This document shows, piece after piece, positions 12,236 through 24,485 of a DNA stretch of 64,000 bases (positions are counted from its first letter, which is position 1; each line of letters starts with the position of its first letter). The position numbers and the translations under genes were made by a program. This stretch comes from Prostheceraeus crozeri. Lineage: Eukaryota > Platyhelminthes > Polycladida > Euryleptidae. The stretch covers positions 744,001-808,000 of the forward strand of contig CAJQUW010001972.1 in the NCBI GenBank assembly GCA_907163375.1. The letters run 5' to 3'. Under the pieces are notes generated by a model, which saw nothing but the letters and a program-made list of their open reading frames with translations, was not told where the DNA came from and did not search any database.

Positions 12236-12720
12236 TCAGAGATGTAACCGGTCGCCGGTATCGGACCGGCCATATCGGTATAATTTCGTTCCCGTCTTAT
12301 TTGAGAAAATGCACTTGTTGTGTCCTTGACTTAGAAAAAAGTCATTGTTCTCAAGGTCCAGGTAGGCATGCGAATATTCAGGCAATGTCAAATGATCAGG
12401 AATTGCATTACTTGACTTCATCCTAACTCTCAAACGGCTATTGTGACCTCGGAGACATGCAGACGCTTCATCAATCCAAACAACTTGATTCCATTGAGAA
12501 GGCCATTGGATGGTTATCGCCCGCTTTAGCTTCTAACTCTTGTGGTTGGTGGTCAATTCGATTCCTAACGGTCTCTTACGGCTTATGAAGTGCTCAGTTT
12601 TCAGGCGACGTCTCACTGTTATGGCAGAAACCGTCGGCTTCTCATGTGAACTCCTCAACTGGCCTAAGACAAAGCGGGATCGTTTCTTACCAGGCGAATA
12701 ACCATCCGAGCTGTTCGAAA
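12236..12720 (-). pseudogene. Tc1-like transposase fossil (N-terminal and first catalytic region)
   Basis: On the minus strand the translation shows the second helix-turn-helix (about TARMVIRLVRNDPALS), then TVRRRLK...RKRP, then QWNQVVWIDEASACLRG, which contains the first catalytic Asp in the WxDEA context. It runs side by side with the Tc1-like element at 41032-42029 (QWDRVVWSDEASVRLKD), so it probably belongs to the same or a sister family. A stop lies between the DNA-binding and catalytic parts, and similarity is lost after NAIPDHL. The second Asp and the Glu are absent, and I found no terminal inverted repeats. Confidence 0.65.
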
Positions 12721-13455
12721 GTTTGTCTTTCCTTCCCGATCGGATCCAACTTTTCCAGGAAGGGAGAAAAAATAGTTTTCCAGTTTTCCACCTTTGGATG
12801 GTGGTCTTTGGGACGACTATATACCTTTCGGAAAACCGGCCGTTCGGACTGTCCTTCAGATAAAAGAGTAGAAACCTTGCCCTTCAAAAACACGTTCGCA
12901 AACTTCGACTCAGTCATCATGACATAAGATGAATTCAAAACCGAATAGAGACTTTGTTTACAGCTTATCTGGGTCAACCAACACTTTGATTTGGATGTGT
13001 ATAGCAGACGTCTAGACACCATAGATATTGAAAGCGTGAAAATGACCTCGTTAACGCCAAAGATGTAAACAACTTTTCAAGAATAGACAGAAAAAGCAAA
13101 TTATGCAATGAATTTGAGGCATCATAATTCTCTAAAAGTAGACCAATTTCGACGAACAATGCATCAAAAGAATGCTCAGAGAAAACCCTTTCACCTCGTG
13201 TTTGATTCATAGTCATGCTCACATTCTTTCACATTGAAAATTTGAAATTTCTAAAAGTGGCGATTTTCACATTTTGACCTCTGTCGACCTTACACAATGA
13301 CGAATACAGATGCATAGTGGCTCATTGAAAAGCTGAGAACATAAGCTCTCGAATGGTTTGTGGCTTGTCAATGTAAAAAGAAATTGAAAGGCAGGAGAAT
13401 CGATTGAAGTTTGGCGTATTTTAGGTGGTCCGTTTTTTATGATCAACTCTGTATA
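12721..13455. other. Non-coding between Tc1 fossil and hAT-type element
   Basis: Overlapping minus-strand frames (up to 111 codons at 12687-13022) show no recognisable family. Nothing else was seen. Confidence 0.35.
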
Positions 13456-13463
13456 TTAGAATC

Positions 13464-14619
13464 TAGGGTTTACAATCTCGATCCGTTTTCTCAATCCCGG
13501 GATTTTCGAGAATGGCTAATCGCAATCCCGGGATCCCGGGATCTCGATCGAGATTTATATATACTGTATATGTTTTTAATCATTAAGTTTCAAGAAATAT
13601 TTCAAAAGACGATACGTGCTTGTCAACTGATGTGATAATGAGTATTGGCAAAAGATTTTCTATATCTGTGTAAGCAACTGTCTGCACCATCTTCACAATC
13701 ATGAAATGACAAGTAAAATGAAGTCTATTTTGTTAAATTTGATGTAATATTAGCTGAGCTATCGCCAATTTTGTGTTTCGAAGACTTTCTGTCAACGGTA
13801 CTCACTTATCAGTTGAGCATACATGTACATTCACTTAGAGAACAAATGCAATTTTTGATATAACTTCGGAACCACTGCGTCGATTTTGATGAACGAAACG
13901 TTGTCCTCATCACAACAACAAGATGAATACAACTGCAATGTCATTTTGTCGATAACTGATGATTTTTTTCAAATTGTCTTTCACCGTCAATTAATCATCG
14001 AAACACAATTCGTTGTCGATGTGTGAAAACCAACACAGCGCAGCTGCAGTAGCAGTCCGGTGACCTGTCAATAGAGCGAATTCGGGAGACTCACTGGGTT
14101 GAATGACGGTTTCTTCGACGGTTTTTCCTTCAAAAGACGGCAAACCGCAAACCTAGCTCTGTCTGAACGAGCCTTGAACGGGCCTTTAGTCGTTATTTTA
14201 AATCATTGTGATTTGTCTTTCAGCTATCAATTTACGAAGTATTTTCAGTTTACAGAAGCAATACTAGTAGCAGTGTCACAACACTGTTTATTAGCGTCTG
14301 AACGGTTTGTGTCACGGCATTGATTTAGCCCAGATTTCGCGCTGCTCCTCGGCACTAATGTTACGACACTAGTGTCATCGTGTGAACGAGGCTTAACCAG
14401 CTGGCTCGGCAAATACAGCACATTGGCACATTGGCAACTTGGAACATAAAAAATTAAGATGCATTTTCAAAAAAGCCATTGACTCTCTTAACTATGTCAC
14501 TTAGAAGGAACTCAGGGCCAATCTTTCAAATATCTCGAAATACCTCGAGATCTCGAAGACGTAATCCCGGGATTTTTAATCTCGGATATAGGGTCAAGAT
14601 CCCGGGATTGTAAACCCTA
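13464..14619. mobile_element. Non-autonomous hAT-type element, 1156 bp
   Basis: The element is bounded by inverted TAGGGTTTACAATC / GATTGTAAACCCTA. It is flanked on both sides by an identical 8-bp duplication TTAGAATC (13456-13463 and 14620-14627). An 8-bp target duplication is the mark of hAT transposons. The ends also carry several AATCCCGGGAT and CGAGAT motifs that may be subterminal binding sites. No hAT transposase (RW, dimerisation motifs) is present. A 74-codon frame at 14099-14323 is unrecognised. The element must have moved with a transposase supplied elsewhere. Confidence 0.8.
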
Positions 14620-14627
14620 TTAGAATC

Positions 14628-15361
14628 GTTACTAGGATTCAAGTCTTTCATTATCAGTTCAATTTGTATTGGAAAATTATAAAAACAATGAAATTTATTA
14701 CTCATTTTTCGATTAAAGCCTTTCTCAAATTCTACAAAATACGCTATCAGTTATGTAAATTTGAATTGTTCATAATGCATGTAGTTCATAATCGATTTCT
14801 GTTGATTGTGTAGCAAACAAGAGATGAATGTACTTTTTGGTTTGATTGCTGAACTAAAGTAACCGAAAAATCTTTTTAATACTTTTTAGTCAATATTCAT
14901 GCTTTTTGTTCATTAAATTTACTTCAACGTTACATAAGCCTCATCAAATAACCATAAATTTGAGTGTAAACACAATACAAAAATCAATGGCATGTCTGTC
15001 TACATAATGTGAAAGTGAAGATGATGTACATGTATGTATGATGTATGATCATGTATGATAACAATAACATGTATGTTATATATATATTAATTATAACATA
15101 TAATAGCATATAACAATAGCATATGACCAAACATGCGTATTTGCAGTAATCGACTAGATGCTAACATGCATGTATGTACACCGTTATGGTAAATTTGGCT
15201 AATCGTACCGCATACTTATAGGCATACATAGGCTTAAGCATGCATAAATTTGCGAAGAACCAAAAAAAGGCCCTGTTGTTCCGATCAGTGAAACGCATTC
15301 GCAACGAGTCCCTCATTGCGGCCCTCTCATCTGAGTAACGCGCTTGTAACAAGATTTACTT
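14628..15361. other. Non-coding, ATGT-rich
   Basis: AT-rich sequence with short ATGTATG/TATA-type runs around 15020-15130. No gene was recognised. Confidence 0.4.
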
Positions 15362-15730
15362 GTTATTAACGTGATAATACGACCCCTTCCAGAATATGCC
15401 TCCCCTGCACTTGTAAAATTTCCAGTTGGATTCAGCAATGAACTTGAAAACAATTCAGCGCAGATGCCATAAAGTGATTTGTGGTTTTCGTGTTAGTCAG
15501 AATTGTAGGCTATGTGTGGTCAGTTTCAGTGCCTATCCGATCGACTACAATTGTCATCAAAAGCTCTACTTGTCAAAGCCTCAACTGAAAGTCAGCATAC
15601 ATTGAACGGTATCATTCCATCGCAATCAGAACGAACGGAGAGATTTCTTCAACCTTGCGCAATGACAACACGCTTTTTGAACTCTTTTGTCCCTTATTCG
15701 ACGACAATGCTAAATGAAGTGATATTGTAA
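15362..15730 (+). pseudogene. LINE reverse transcriptase C-terminal fragment
   Basis: The + strand can be read, with frameshifts, as the post-RT tail of a non-LTR retrotransposon: IIRPLPEYASPAL, then a block like L..IQRRCHKVICG, then DRLQLSSKALLVKA and TTRFLNSFVPYST. These match the usual order (R-x-x-EYA-x-P, Q-x-R, then L-S..K, then SF-x-P) of CR1/jockey-like tails. The last 72 codons (15512-15730) are open. No RT palm motif remains, so it is a 5'-truncated fossil. Confidence 0.6.
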
Positions 15731-17034
15731 CTCGAATGAGCATTTTGTCTTTACGTACTTTAACGCACTGACATTATTTAATGTGGCTAACTTAATTTAT
15801 GTGGCTATTAATAATAACTTAAGTTATTGTGGCTAACTTAATTTATAAAATTAATAACTAAAAGGCTAGTAACTCCTCGGTTAAAGTAGTGAATTGGAGT
15901 AATCTACATGATCGTCCAATTGCATATATTGCATCTTCTACCAGTAGTGCCCTGCTTGTGGGACACGTCGAGGAATCTGATTTGGAACAGTTCTCTTAAA
16001 CATCAAACGCTTGAATCATGCTGCAATTAGCGATAAGGATATTTTAAAGTTGATGTTGCAAATAGTGCATATTTTCACTGATCTGAAGATAATCACTTCC
16101 CAGATGACATTTCTCCCCTAAGAATTGGAATAATCAGTTTGTAAAGATGAATACAATGCATGCAGTTATGACATTTCGTAACATCGAAGCTCAAAATGTC
16201 AAACTGAACATATTTTTCAAGTCTAATCATTGTAATTGTGATTTAACACAGGATCACAATGAAATTCAAAGAATTCACAGGCGACAGAATATCATCGAAT
16301 TAGTGGATATCACAAACTGTATGATACTCATTTACTTTGAACATTTTGATAATCACCTCATTTATTTAGACATTTTAAACTATAATGATCCATGATACCA
16401 TTAAGCAGACGCCGACATCATGTAAGATCCATATTCATTCTGTCTTTCTGACAATTTTCAGTAAATCTCTCTGTTATGACGCCAAGCGTTCACAGTCTTT
16501 CAAACTAAAAAATCAAATAATGATAGATTGGGAGCAATATTATTGCCTGAGGAGATAAGATAAAACATATCATATGAAAGTGGACAAAGGCTGTCCGATG
16601 CCATTCTCTCGTTCTATCATTTTGAGAACAGACTCTAGGAGTCAAATTTAATGATATCTCATCAAGAGCTATCAGATGTTGAAAATTATTCCCAGATGCT
16701 GTCATTTGCTAACTAGAGTCATAAGCTTTTAAATAAGCTTCGGATTTATACACCCTGCGTCTTCGAGTAGTAGCCACAACTTCTATCAAAAACTGTCATT
16801 CTTGGTTATGGCTACAACTCGATGACAGTTACAATTAAAACGTCTCATGGAAATTTTTATGAAACCTTGCAGTTGTGCACTTTTAAAGCATGTGGATGCT
16901 GTATTTTCGACATTCACGCCATTGCAATATGACACAACATTTGGGCTATTGCAAACTGAATAACGTAAATTAGCAAAGTCCAGTAATTCTATATTAAATT
17001 ATGGAGTCGAATCATATTATATACAAAGGGCGAT
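15731..17034. other. Non-coding; short tandem duplication only
   Basis: A short duplication (GTGGCTAACTTAATTTAT twice) lies at about 15783-15857. No gene was recognised. Confidence 0.4.
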
Positions 17035-17520
17035 TGTAAACAATTGTGGACCCAACATGTATAAGATACGAAATAACCTACCTCTTGTGAATAATTGTGG
17101 ACCCGAATGCTCTCAGTTCTCGGTAAACACGTCGTTTCACTAAAACAATATCGTAGCCTCACCACTAATTATTGTTTCTGGTAAGTGAAATACCCAAAAC
17201 AACATAGTTCAAATCTATGCAACCCCAAGATAAGTCCACCGCACTGTGAATCACAGTTTGGAATTCTTCAACGTGTTTGATGATGCAACCAACAAGATGC
17301 AGGACATTTGCTACAAACGACGATTCAAAAAGAAGAACTTTGCTTTTTCATCAATGATTTCGAGAAATCTCGACGGATTCGTGCGGGACAACAGTTCTAC
17401 TCAAATGCAGATTCTACACCATAGTTATGCACGCAAGTGAGCAATCAAGCGTTTGCTCGATGAAAAAACACATCATATTGTCGGAAAACTACTTGAAGTT
17501 TGGGTCCACAGTTGTTGACA
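17035..17520. repeat. Possible MITE with GTGGACCCAA inverted ends
   Basis: The left end GTAAACAATTGTGGACCC is inverted at the right end as GGGTCCACAGTTGTTGAC, with about three mismatches over 18-20 bp. A third copy of AATTGTGGACCC lies inside the left end (about 17092-17103). No target duplication is clear. The interior holds no recognised protein. Confidence 0.45.
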
Positions 17521-19713
17521 CGGGATATTTCGTGGGTAATTCCAATTTCAAATCAATTAATGGCACAAAACTAAAATGTCAGTTAATTCATTGCTCATGA
17601 GCACCAATTTCAATTGAAGACCACAATTTATTTGCTAGCAACTTTTGGAAATCTTTGGAACCCTGCACTACTTTATTAAAGTCCATGAGCCCTTTTCCAG
17701 TGGTGCATTTCCAACCAGAAAATCGAAGCGACTCAAACATGCTAGGTTAGTATTGTGCCAACATGTATTTTAGCATAAGAATCAGATGCAAGAAGGAATG
17801 AAGTACATGTAATGCGGTGTACTGTCTGAGTTATGAAAATGAATGTTTGTATGTCGACAGCAGCTTACATCGTCATTATTGAATGTGGGTTGTTTGTTGA
17901 GGACGCGGAACGAGAAAATGTTGCAGCACAAACTCAGTTTAAGCCTTGTGATTTCTATTGATTGCACGTGTGAAACTATTAGTATGGCATAGCCCTTCCA
18001 TCAAGCTGTAGACCTAAGACATTTATATTTATATTAGGGACTTGAAAATCGGCAAATTTTGAGTCGAATCGAATTGAGTCGTGATTCGCGAATCGAATCA
18101 TAAAAGAGCTTAAATAAGCCTCCTTAAGGTCACTTATATGTACAATTAACTTATCCAGCTATGCTGTTAGCCTTTAGGAAATGAGGCCTACCTAATAGGA
18201 CCTAAATATCATGCAATTTTCAGGGCTTTTGAAATCTGCAGTGATGTCTTGGTACTCATAAACAAATATGCCGTCAAATTGAAGTGTCTCTACTTTTCTG
18301 AGATACTTTGTAGCTATATACAACTTATTTTAAATGAATTGACGCTAATCATGAGTTAAATGGATGTTTAATTTGACAACATTCCTTGTACTGCTCATTG
18401 GCCATGTTTTGCCAAATTACCCGTTAAGTAGTTTGATGACATGGACCATGTTTATAACATCCAGTTTACAGAAATAAGTCCTTTGAATCTCACGACGGAC
18501 TGGATGTGTAACCTCCATCATTTGCTCCTAAACTTAAATCCTGATCACGGGAAAGCTTCAATTTTTATGAACAAACAATCTGGATTCTATTATTTCTGTC
18601 GTAATTTTCAGATCAGAAAATGATAATAGACTTTTTGCAGCAAATTATTAATGCCTACAACTTCCCATGTTATCGCTGTCCATAAGGACTTTCTAAATTA
18701 TTTCCGGACGAGTTCAAGAAAATTATTCAGTAACCTAAGTAGAGTTCTGCGTAACTTCGTCATTCAAGCTCATACAAGTAGGGAATTACTAAGAACTGTG
18801 ATGACTATAATGCCCAACTGAGTATTGCAGTTTTGCCAGCTTGGAGATGGAAAATTATTAAAGTAAAGAAATCCAGTTGCTGTGGCTTATGGGAATATCT
18901 AATTAACGATTATAAGTCATGTTTTGTACATGAACTCATATAACCTTTGCACCAGACCCCCGATGAATTTCATCTCAGAGGTACAGAGTATTCATGATAA
19001 GAGGGACACTTCAACTGATAAGAGGTCTCTATCAATCATGTGGCCTATTAGCAGGGTCACTAGCTTGTATCTTACTAGGGCTAAGGATTCCTGACGACAG
19101 AAAAACGACAGGCAATTCAAGCAGTTGCCAGTGCAGTATCTTCCCAAACTTGAAATCACACCGAGAAGATACAACCTACAAGCCTCCGCTCAAATTTTCG
19201 AGTAATACAAACCATCCAGTAAATCCAATGTGTCCCCATTCATCAAATTGTACTGGAAGATTCGTTCAACCAGGAGTTCGCACAGATCGTAAAAGAAATT
19301 CTTTTTTCCCAAGAGTGACAATGATCACGAACCACACCCCTAATGACTAATTTCTCATGTCTTTCTCCTCTTTGAAGACATTTCTGATTTCGCAATTTGG
19401 AATATATTTGCACCGTATACATATGTTTTGTACGATTTCCATTGACTTATCAAAACATACGATTTGCTTAAATACTTACCTAAATAGATGATTCAAAAAT
19501 GGGTTTTAGTAAAGACATTGTATATCAAATGCGATGCAAAAAGTGTCAGCAATGTTGCATCGGTAGTACGGTTAACCCTCTACACATGCGGTTTAAGGAA
19601 CATTTGCAGTCATCGCATGCAGTCATTGGTCTACAAATATGAAAGCATATGTAAATGTGAATTTTTTGAGATCAGTGTACTAAATACAACGGAGGACGAA
19701 CATAACTTACAAG
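17521..19713. other. Non-coding; nothing recognised
   Basis: A run of CGAATCGAATC-type sequence lies near 18065-18100 and could be one end of a transposon, but I found no partner. Small frames (for example 18994-19350) are unrecognised. Confidence 0.35.
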
Positions 19714-19782
19714 CAGGGATGCGGAGTCCTATCATTTTGATAGGACTCCGACTCCGGGGGTTGATAGGACTCCGACTCCGAG
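19714..19782. repeat. GGAGTCC palindromic repeat, copy 1
   Basis: The sequence contains GGATGCGGAGTCCTATCA followed by its near inverse TGATAGGACTCCGACTCC and a second TGATAGGACTCCGACTCC. It can fold into a long hairpin with an ATTTT-type loop. Confidence 0.75.
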
Positions 19783-20003
19783 TGGCAAGTATATAAAACC
19801 CAGTATTTTGAAAAATTAACTGGTAACTTACATCATAGATCATTATAGGTTTAGCTGAACCTATTTTTAGTTATCATTGCTGTATCAATTATCAATCATT
19901 TTCGATGAAAGTTTATTAAATGTCGCTTTAAGTTGGATGCATACGACTGGGATCCTCCCATCTTGTTGATGTGTGCTTCACACGGTTTTTCTCCAGTCTC
20001 TAC

Positions 20004-20055
20004 GAGGGATGCGGAGTCGGAGTCCTATCAAAATGATAGGACTCCACATCCCTGG
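20004..20055. repeat. GGAGTCC palindromic repeat, copy 2
   Basis: Almost perfect inverted repeat: GGGATGCGGAGTCGGAGTCC, TATCAAAATGATA in the middle, then GGACTCCACATCCC. It is the shortest and cleanest unit of the family. Confidence 0.8.
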
Positions 20056-20383
20056 TCTCTACCAGGCAGGAAAATCCCTCCAAAAAATATGAGTGCACTT
20101 TCGATTTTAATGTGCGCTTTAGAGGAGCCATCACGTGTACGATTAGGGTGAGGGTAGGAGGTAGGTAATGTTCTCAAACAAGCTTATATTTAAGTTTTGT
20201 CTCTGATGTGCCCTTTGGCTTGTCTTCTCTACTTAATCACCGAGTGAAAAGACAATCCTTTTTTCACTATCACGGTTCATTCCCCCAACTATAACATGCT
20301 TTGCATGTACTGCTGTCACCGTACTTTTGTTTGACGGAGAAGGTTGACATCAAGACAGTGACAGCAGCTAAAATGATTTTGCT

Positions 20384-20440
20384 CGGACTCCGACTCCAGC
20401 AAAAATGATAGGACTGCGGGACTCCGACTCCGCATCTCTG
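20384..20440. repeat. GGAGTCC palindromic repeat, copy 3
   Basis: GGACTCCGACTCCAGC, then AAAAATGATAGGACT, then GACTCCGACTCCGCATC. Mostly the right-hand half of the unit in tandem. Confidence 0.7.
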
Positions 20441-20810
20441 CCTACAAGTCAATGAGGTGATAGCTAGCAACAACATGGTGGCAACACAAACCGATGATTA
20501 ACAGCCGCTTCGAGTGTGAAGGATTGAAAATGGATTTCTTGTTCATAAGACGCAGACATCCTTAAATGATAAAAATCAGCAGAGGTTGGTTGGAGTTTAA
20601 CAAAATATTGAAAGGTTGCATATCTTCTCCATCATGAATCTGGAGATAACTTGATTGTATACATACCACAGTTTTCTAAATAGCCGCTACTGTAATGAAT
20701 GGTCGAAATACATCGAATTGAATACAGTTATTTACGCCACCAATGTATGATTGCGATACCATCCAGCCGTTTATCGTGGCTAGACTGGTTGATGCAATAG
20801 AGTGCAACAA

Positions 20811-20909
20811 GGATGCGGAGTCTTATTATTATGATTCGCCTATTATTAACACTCTCCGGAGGCTCGATATGACTCCGGCTCCGAGGTTTGATAGGACTCC
20901 GACTCTCAG
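20811..20909. repeat. GGAGTCC palindromic repeat, copy 4 (diverged)
   Basis: It starts GGATGCGGAGTC, has a diverged centre, then ATGACTCCGGCTCCGAGG and TGATAGGACTCCGACTC. Longer and more mutated than copies 1-3. Confidence 0.7.
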
Positions 20910-21400
20910 TCTCAGTTGCAAATAGAGGGTCTTAAAACACGTTTTATGCAATATTTTAAAACAAAAACATGATGCTTTTCTTGTTTCTTCTGTTTTCTTT
21001 TTTTGGTACTTAGTTTGCTTATTTCGACACTTTCAATCGATTTCATTCAATTGAGCAGCCTATTACTCATGTAGGCAACTTCAGCAGTTCTTTTGATGTG
21101 TGGAATAAAGCACCTGTGCATGATTTAATCCTTCTACCGTATCGAAGTCGGTTCTATGACAATTAGTACCGATTCTGGTGCTTAATATGCGCATCAAAGC
21201 CCTTTACATGGCTAAAGAATGAAATAGGCACTTCTTGTGCGAGCGATTTTCTAGATGAATTCCACATGACCATCCAGGATGTATCTCTACAGATTCCAAT
21301 AAGCCTAGGTTTCTGTCTGGTTGGTAACCTTCTCGATTTTAGTATTCCTTCATGCAAATGCACGTATGTGGCTAGTTGTCCGGCATCCAGAGCGAGTTTC
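20910..21400. other. Non-coding; nothing recognised
   Basis: No gene or repeat was recognised between the GGAGTCC cluster and repeat B copy 1. Confidence 0.4.
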
Positions 21401-21561
21401 TGCTGGGAACGAGGCCGAAAATGAGACTTTCATGAATTCATAGAATGATGCACACTCTATGGCTACTACGAATCTGTCCGCGTCCAATACGCGTCTGCGA
21501 ATTCTAACTGGCTCCTCTTCTTGTAAGACACAATCAAAGAAAAACATATGCTAATCCAATA
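21401..21561 (+). repeat. Dispersed repeat B, copy 1
   Basis: It shares an ordered set of blocks with 57661-57785 (same strand) and 57899-58046 (opposite strand): GAACGAGGCCGAAA, GAGACTT, TACGAATCTG, GGCTCCTCTTCTTGT, CAATCAAAGAAAAACA and a final ATCCAAT. The minus strand is open for 65 codons here (21547-21350), but the frame is not conserved in the other copies. Function unknown. Confidence 0.65.
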
Positions 21562-22451
21562 GTGTAGCATATTGCAGCTTTTGGCAAAAATGGAATTTGA
21601 TGCGTTTTCTCTGATTAAGAAAAGGGTATTAAGCAGAGAGTCATAATTTTGACATGCAATGGCTTCAGGTAGTCAAACTCGCTCTGGCTGTCGGGCTATG
21701 GTGTGATGAGGAGAAATAGTGGCGTTGTTGGATAATCAATGGAGAGAAATTGGATCACAGTCTGTTTTCTTTTGTCTAGAAATTTCATCAGAAATCATTG
21801 GTACTTATATCAGACCAGCCTCGCTAGAATGTGAACGGCGCCTCTCAGCAGCTGGTAGTTCTGTCGGAGAATTAGATCAGGAGCAGGTGATCAATGCTGT
21901 ATCTGCTCTTGTTTCAAATACAGCATTGAAGTGGCTATCATCTACTCTTTGTCATACTCATCAATTGTAGGAATCTCGATTCACAAAATGATCTGAAATG
22001 CGTGTCTAAAACAAACTAAAAACGTGGTCATAAAAGCATGCATGAAAGCAAGGTTAAAAACCAATGTTTTGCAACCATGAAGCCCATTTTCAAAACTGTG
22101 GTTTTTAAATTTTAAACCAACTTTGAAAAAGTGCACTAAACGAAGCTTTGATACCATTTTAAAAGCGTAGTTTTCAAAGATTTTTAAATATTGTTTTATA
22201 TGCTACGTTGCTTTGAAACTGCAATTTTATCCATTTGACAATTCAGATATTCAATTCATATTAGAAACCTGAATTATGTAGAAATTAGAAACCATATCTC
22301 GTTAACTCGTCAAACATGCGGTAATCATGCTTTACACTTCAGTTACATCAGCTACTTACTATTAATGAGTAAATTATGTATAATTAAATAACATCAAGTT
22401 CATTTAACTTTTTAACATCTAAGACTTTTCACTACGCCTTGACGATGACAG
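21562..22451. other. Non-coding; nothing firm
   Basis: From about 22015 to 22200 the sequence has repeated AAAAC/GTTTTTAAA-type words that also occur near 47740-47880 and 49980-50110. This may be an old MITE family, but I could not define ends. Confidence 0.3.

Positions 22452-22514
<63 letters not shown>
22452..22514. repeat. (TA)n microsatellite
   Basis: Nearly pure TA dinucleotide tract with one C interruption. It borders the 3' side of Penelope-like element 1. Confidence 0.95.
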
Positions 22515-22517
<3 letters not shown>

Positions 22518-22592
22518 GAAAAATAGTAGAATCCAGAATGGAAAAAATAATAAATTCCAAAAAGGTTCCAAGGAAAACTGAGAAATCTTATT

Positions 22593-22621
22593 CCCTGACG
22601 CGTTTCTGTTCACTCTTAGGG
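22593..22621 (-). ncRNA. Candidate degenerate hammerhead ribozyme in PLE1 3' region
   Basis: On the minus strand CCCT and AGGG would pair as stem I around CTAAGAGTGAACA followed by GAAACGCGTC. GAAA plus a short palindromic stem III (ACGCGT) and UC is the typical 3' half of the minimal hammerheads known in Penelope-like elements. The 5' half should read CUGANGA and is degenerate here (CUAAGAG), with only a 2-bp stem II. Probably non-cleaving if it is a hammerhead at all. Confidence 0.35.
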
Positions 22622-22702
22622 CTTGTCAAAGGGAATGAAATTATATTTAAATCAAACAACATAATACAAAATATTCATGGATATTTTAATGTTCATTCTT
22701 AT

Positions 22703-24348
22703 TCAGTGGAGGTTTAAGCATAGAAATGAAAACTCTTCTTTTTTCTCTCTGCGGTATTTACTGCATTGAGGAGGCAATTGATATATCGGTGCGGCCATAA
22801 ATTTTACCTCATGCTCACTAGCACAAGATGCTATGTGCTTGCTTACGTTTAGGATGGCATAATGCGGATGTAATATGCATGTATGTTGCCTATGAATCGC
22901 TATTCTCGTCCTAAACATTCCACCAGTTTGGCCGATATAAAATTGATGACAACCTTTGCAAAAAAGCGCGTAAATTACATTGCATGAAAGGCAGTTTAGA
23001 TTCGATTCAATATTGAAAGTTCTTAAAACGTTTTCTACTTTAAAATCGACACTCTCTCCCACAACCAAGCAATTACAACAACTACATCTGGGTTCACCAA
23101 ACTTCGTTATACCATCTATGATTTCTTTGTTATTTCTGTTTAATATTCTATACAAGTTTTTAGGTTGTTTGTATGCTTTTGTAATCCGACTGTTCTTAAA
23201 GGAATCCATTAATCTTAAAGCCTCTATAGTAGGAGCGATTACTTCATTATAGATATTCGGATTATTTTTGTTATATGTCGTCACAAATGGGATTAGGTTT
23301 TCATTGTTTTGTACGTTTTCTTTTTTGTTAGTTTCTCGTGATGCGCGCTCAAATGCGCTCTCGATCAAATTATTCGGGTAATTTAATTTCAGTAAAACTT
23401 TTTTCAGATCACTTAATTCAATAGCTTTGTTGTTAGGATTGGATACCAACATTTCTACTCTTCTAGCAGGATTGTAAGGGATATTATAAACGATATGCCT
23501 TGGGTGTGCAGAATTGAATGGCACATAACTCATGCTGTCTGCCGGCTTGTGATAAATTTTCGTTTCCAGTTTTTCGCGTTTTTGTACACAGTAACATCGA
23601 GAAAATTAACCTTCTGGCGATCACTTTCCATGGTAAACCAAATAGATGGATTAAGATTGTTTAAAATTGCATTAAAATTATCAATACTCCCGAATTCTGT
23701 GTTCCAAACAATGAAACAATCATCAATATATCTTATCCAGTTTTCTGTTATTTTAGAAGATATGTCGTCATTGTATATTTCTTTAGTTATGGAATACATC
23801 TTCTCTTCCAGAAACCCCATAAATAATATGGCATAGGTGGGGGCCATTTTTGTCCCCATGGCAGTACCAGATTGTTGCAGGTAAAAGTCATTCTCAAATT
23901 TGAAGTAGTTATTTTTTAGAATAAAATGTATCGAAGATAATATGAATTCCTTGGTGAATCCATCACACATGACATCGCTATATTTTTCTATCCAATAGCC
24001 AATAGATTCAATACCTAAATCATGCGGTATACTTGCATAGAGAGAAACGACATCGAATGTTAAAGATATCACATTTTCATCCACAGAATCATGTTTCCTT
24101 AATTTTTCAATGAAATGTTGAGTATCTCTACAATAACTCCTCACCTTATTAATAGATTTCTTTAAAAGTTCGTCAATGAATGCGCTGATATGGCTGGTCG
24201 GGGCGTATGAGCTTGAGATAATTGGACGGAATTTTAAATTGGTAGGAGGTTCTAATTTGATGTAGCTGCATTTATTAGAGGTACTGTTAATGAGCAGATC
24301 CCTAATTTGTGGATTTTCGGTAATCCATAAAGATAAGGCGTTCTGTAA
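22703..24348 (-). pseudogene. Penelope-like RT / GIY-YIG endonuclease (PLE1), frameshifted
   Basis: From 24348 downward one frame gives NPQIRDLLINS, KFRPIISSSYAPTSHIS, LTFDVVSLYASIPH (RT Asp), GTAMGTKMAPTYA and WIRYIDDCFIVW (YIDD, the catalytic pair). It ends at 23530. A single frameshift near 23550 leads to the second frame (to 22703, 276 aa), which resumes at MSYVPFNSAHPRHI. That frame carries CSCCNCLVVG and the GIY-YIG domain: VIYALFCKGCHQFYIGQTGG, then R.R.A.HRQH and KHIASC, ending near 22703. An in-frame TGA at about 24350 interrupts the N-terminal part, which may continue to about 24470. PLE proteins reverse-transcribe their RNA at a nicked target. This copy is inactive as read. Confidence 0.85.
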
Positions 24349-24485
24349 TCAAACTTCGTCAAATATTGAAATTCCTTTCGTGTAAATCGACAAGTCCGCT
24401 GAAAAGTTTTGCATAAGTCTTTTTTTTACCTTTAGCATTGTTGAGTGTGGGGACTATTTTTCGACTGGCATGTACGTATTTGAGG

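Noticed and set aside
18060-18105. hAT or other element end (CGAATCGAATC)
   Set aside because: Only one end is present; simple short repeats can produce this.
19488-19843. Overlapping ORFs on both strands rich in RSPI/GLRLRG repeats
   Set aside because: Translations of the GGAGTCC palindromic repeat.
22419-22613. 64-codon ORF with an IYIYIY repeat
   Set aside because: Translation of the (TA)n microsatellite.
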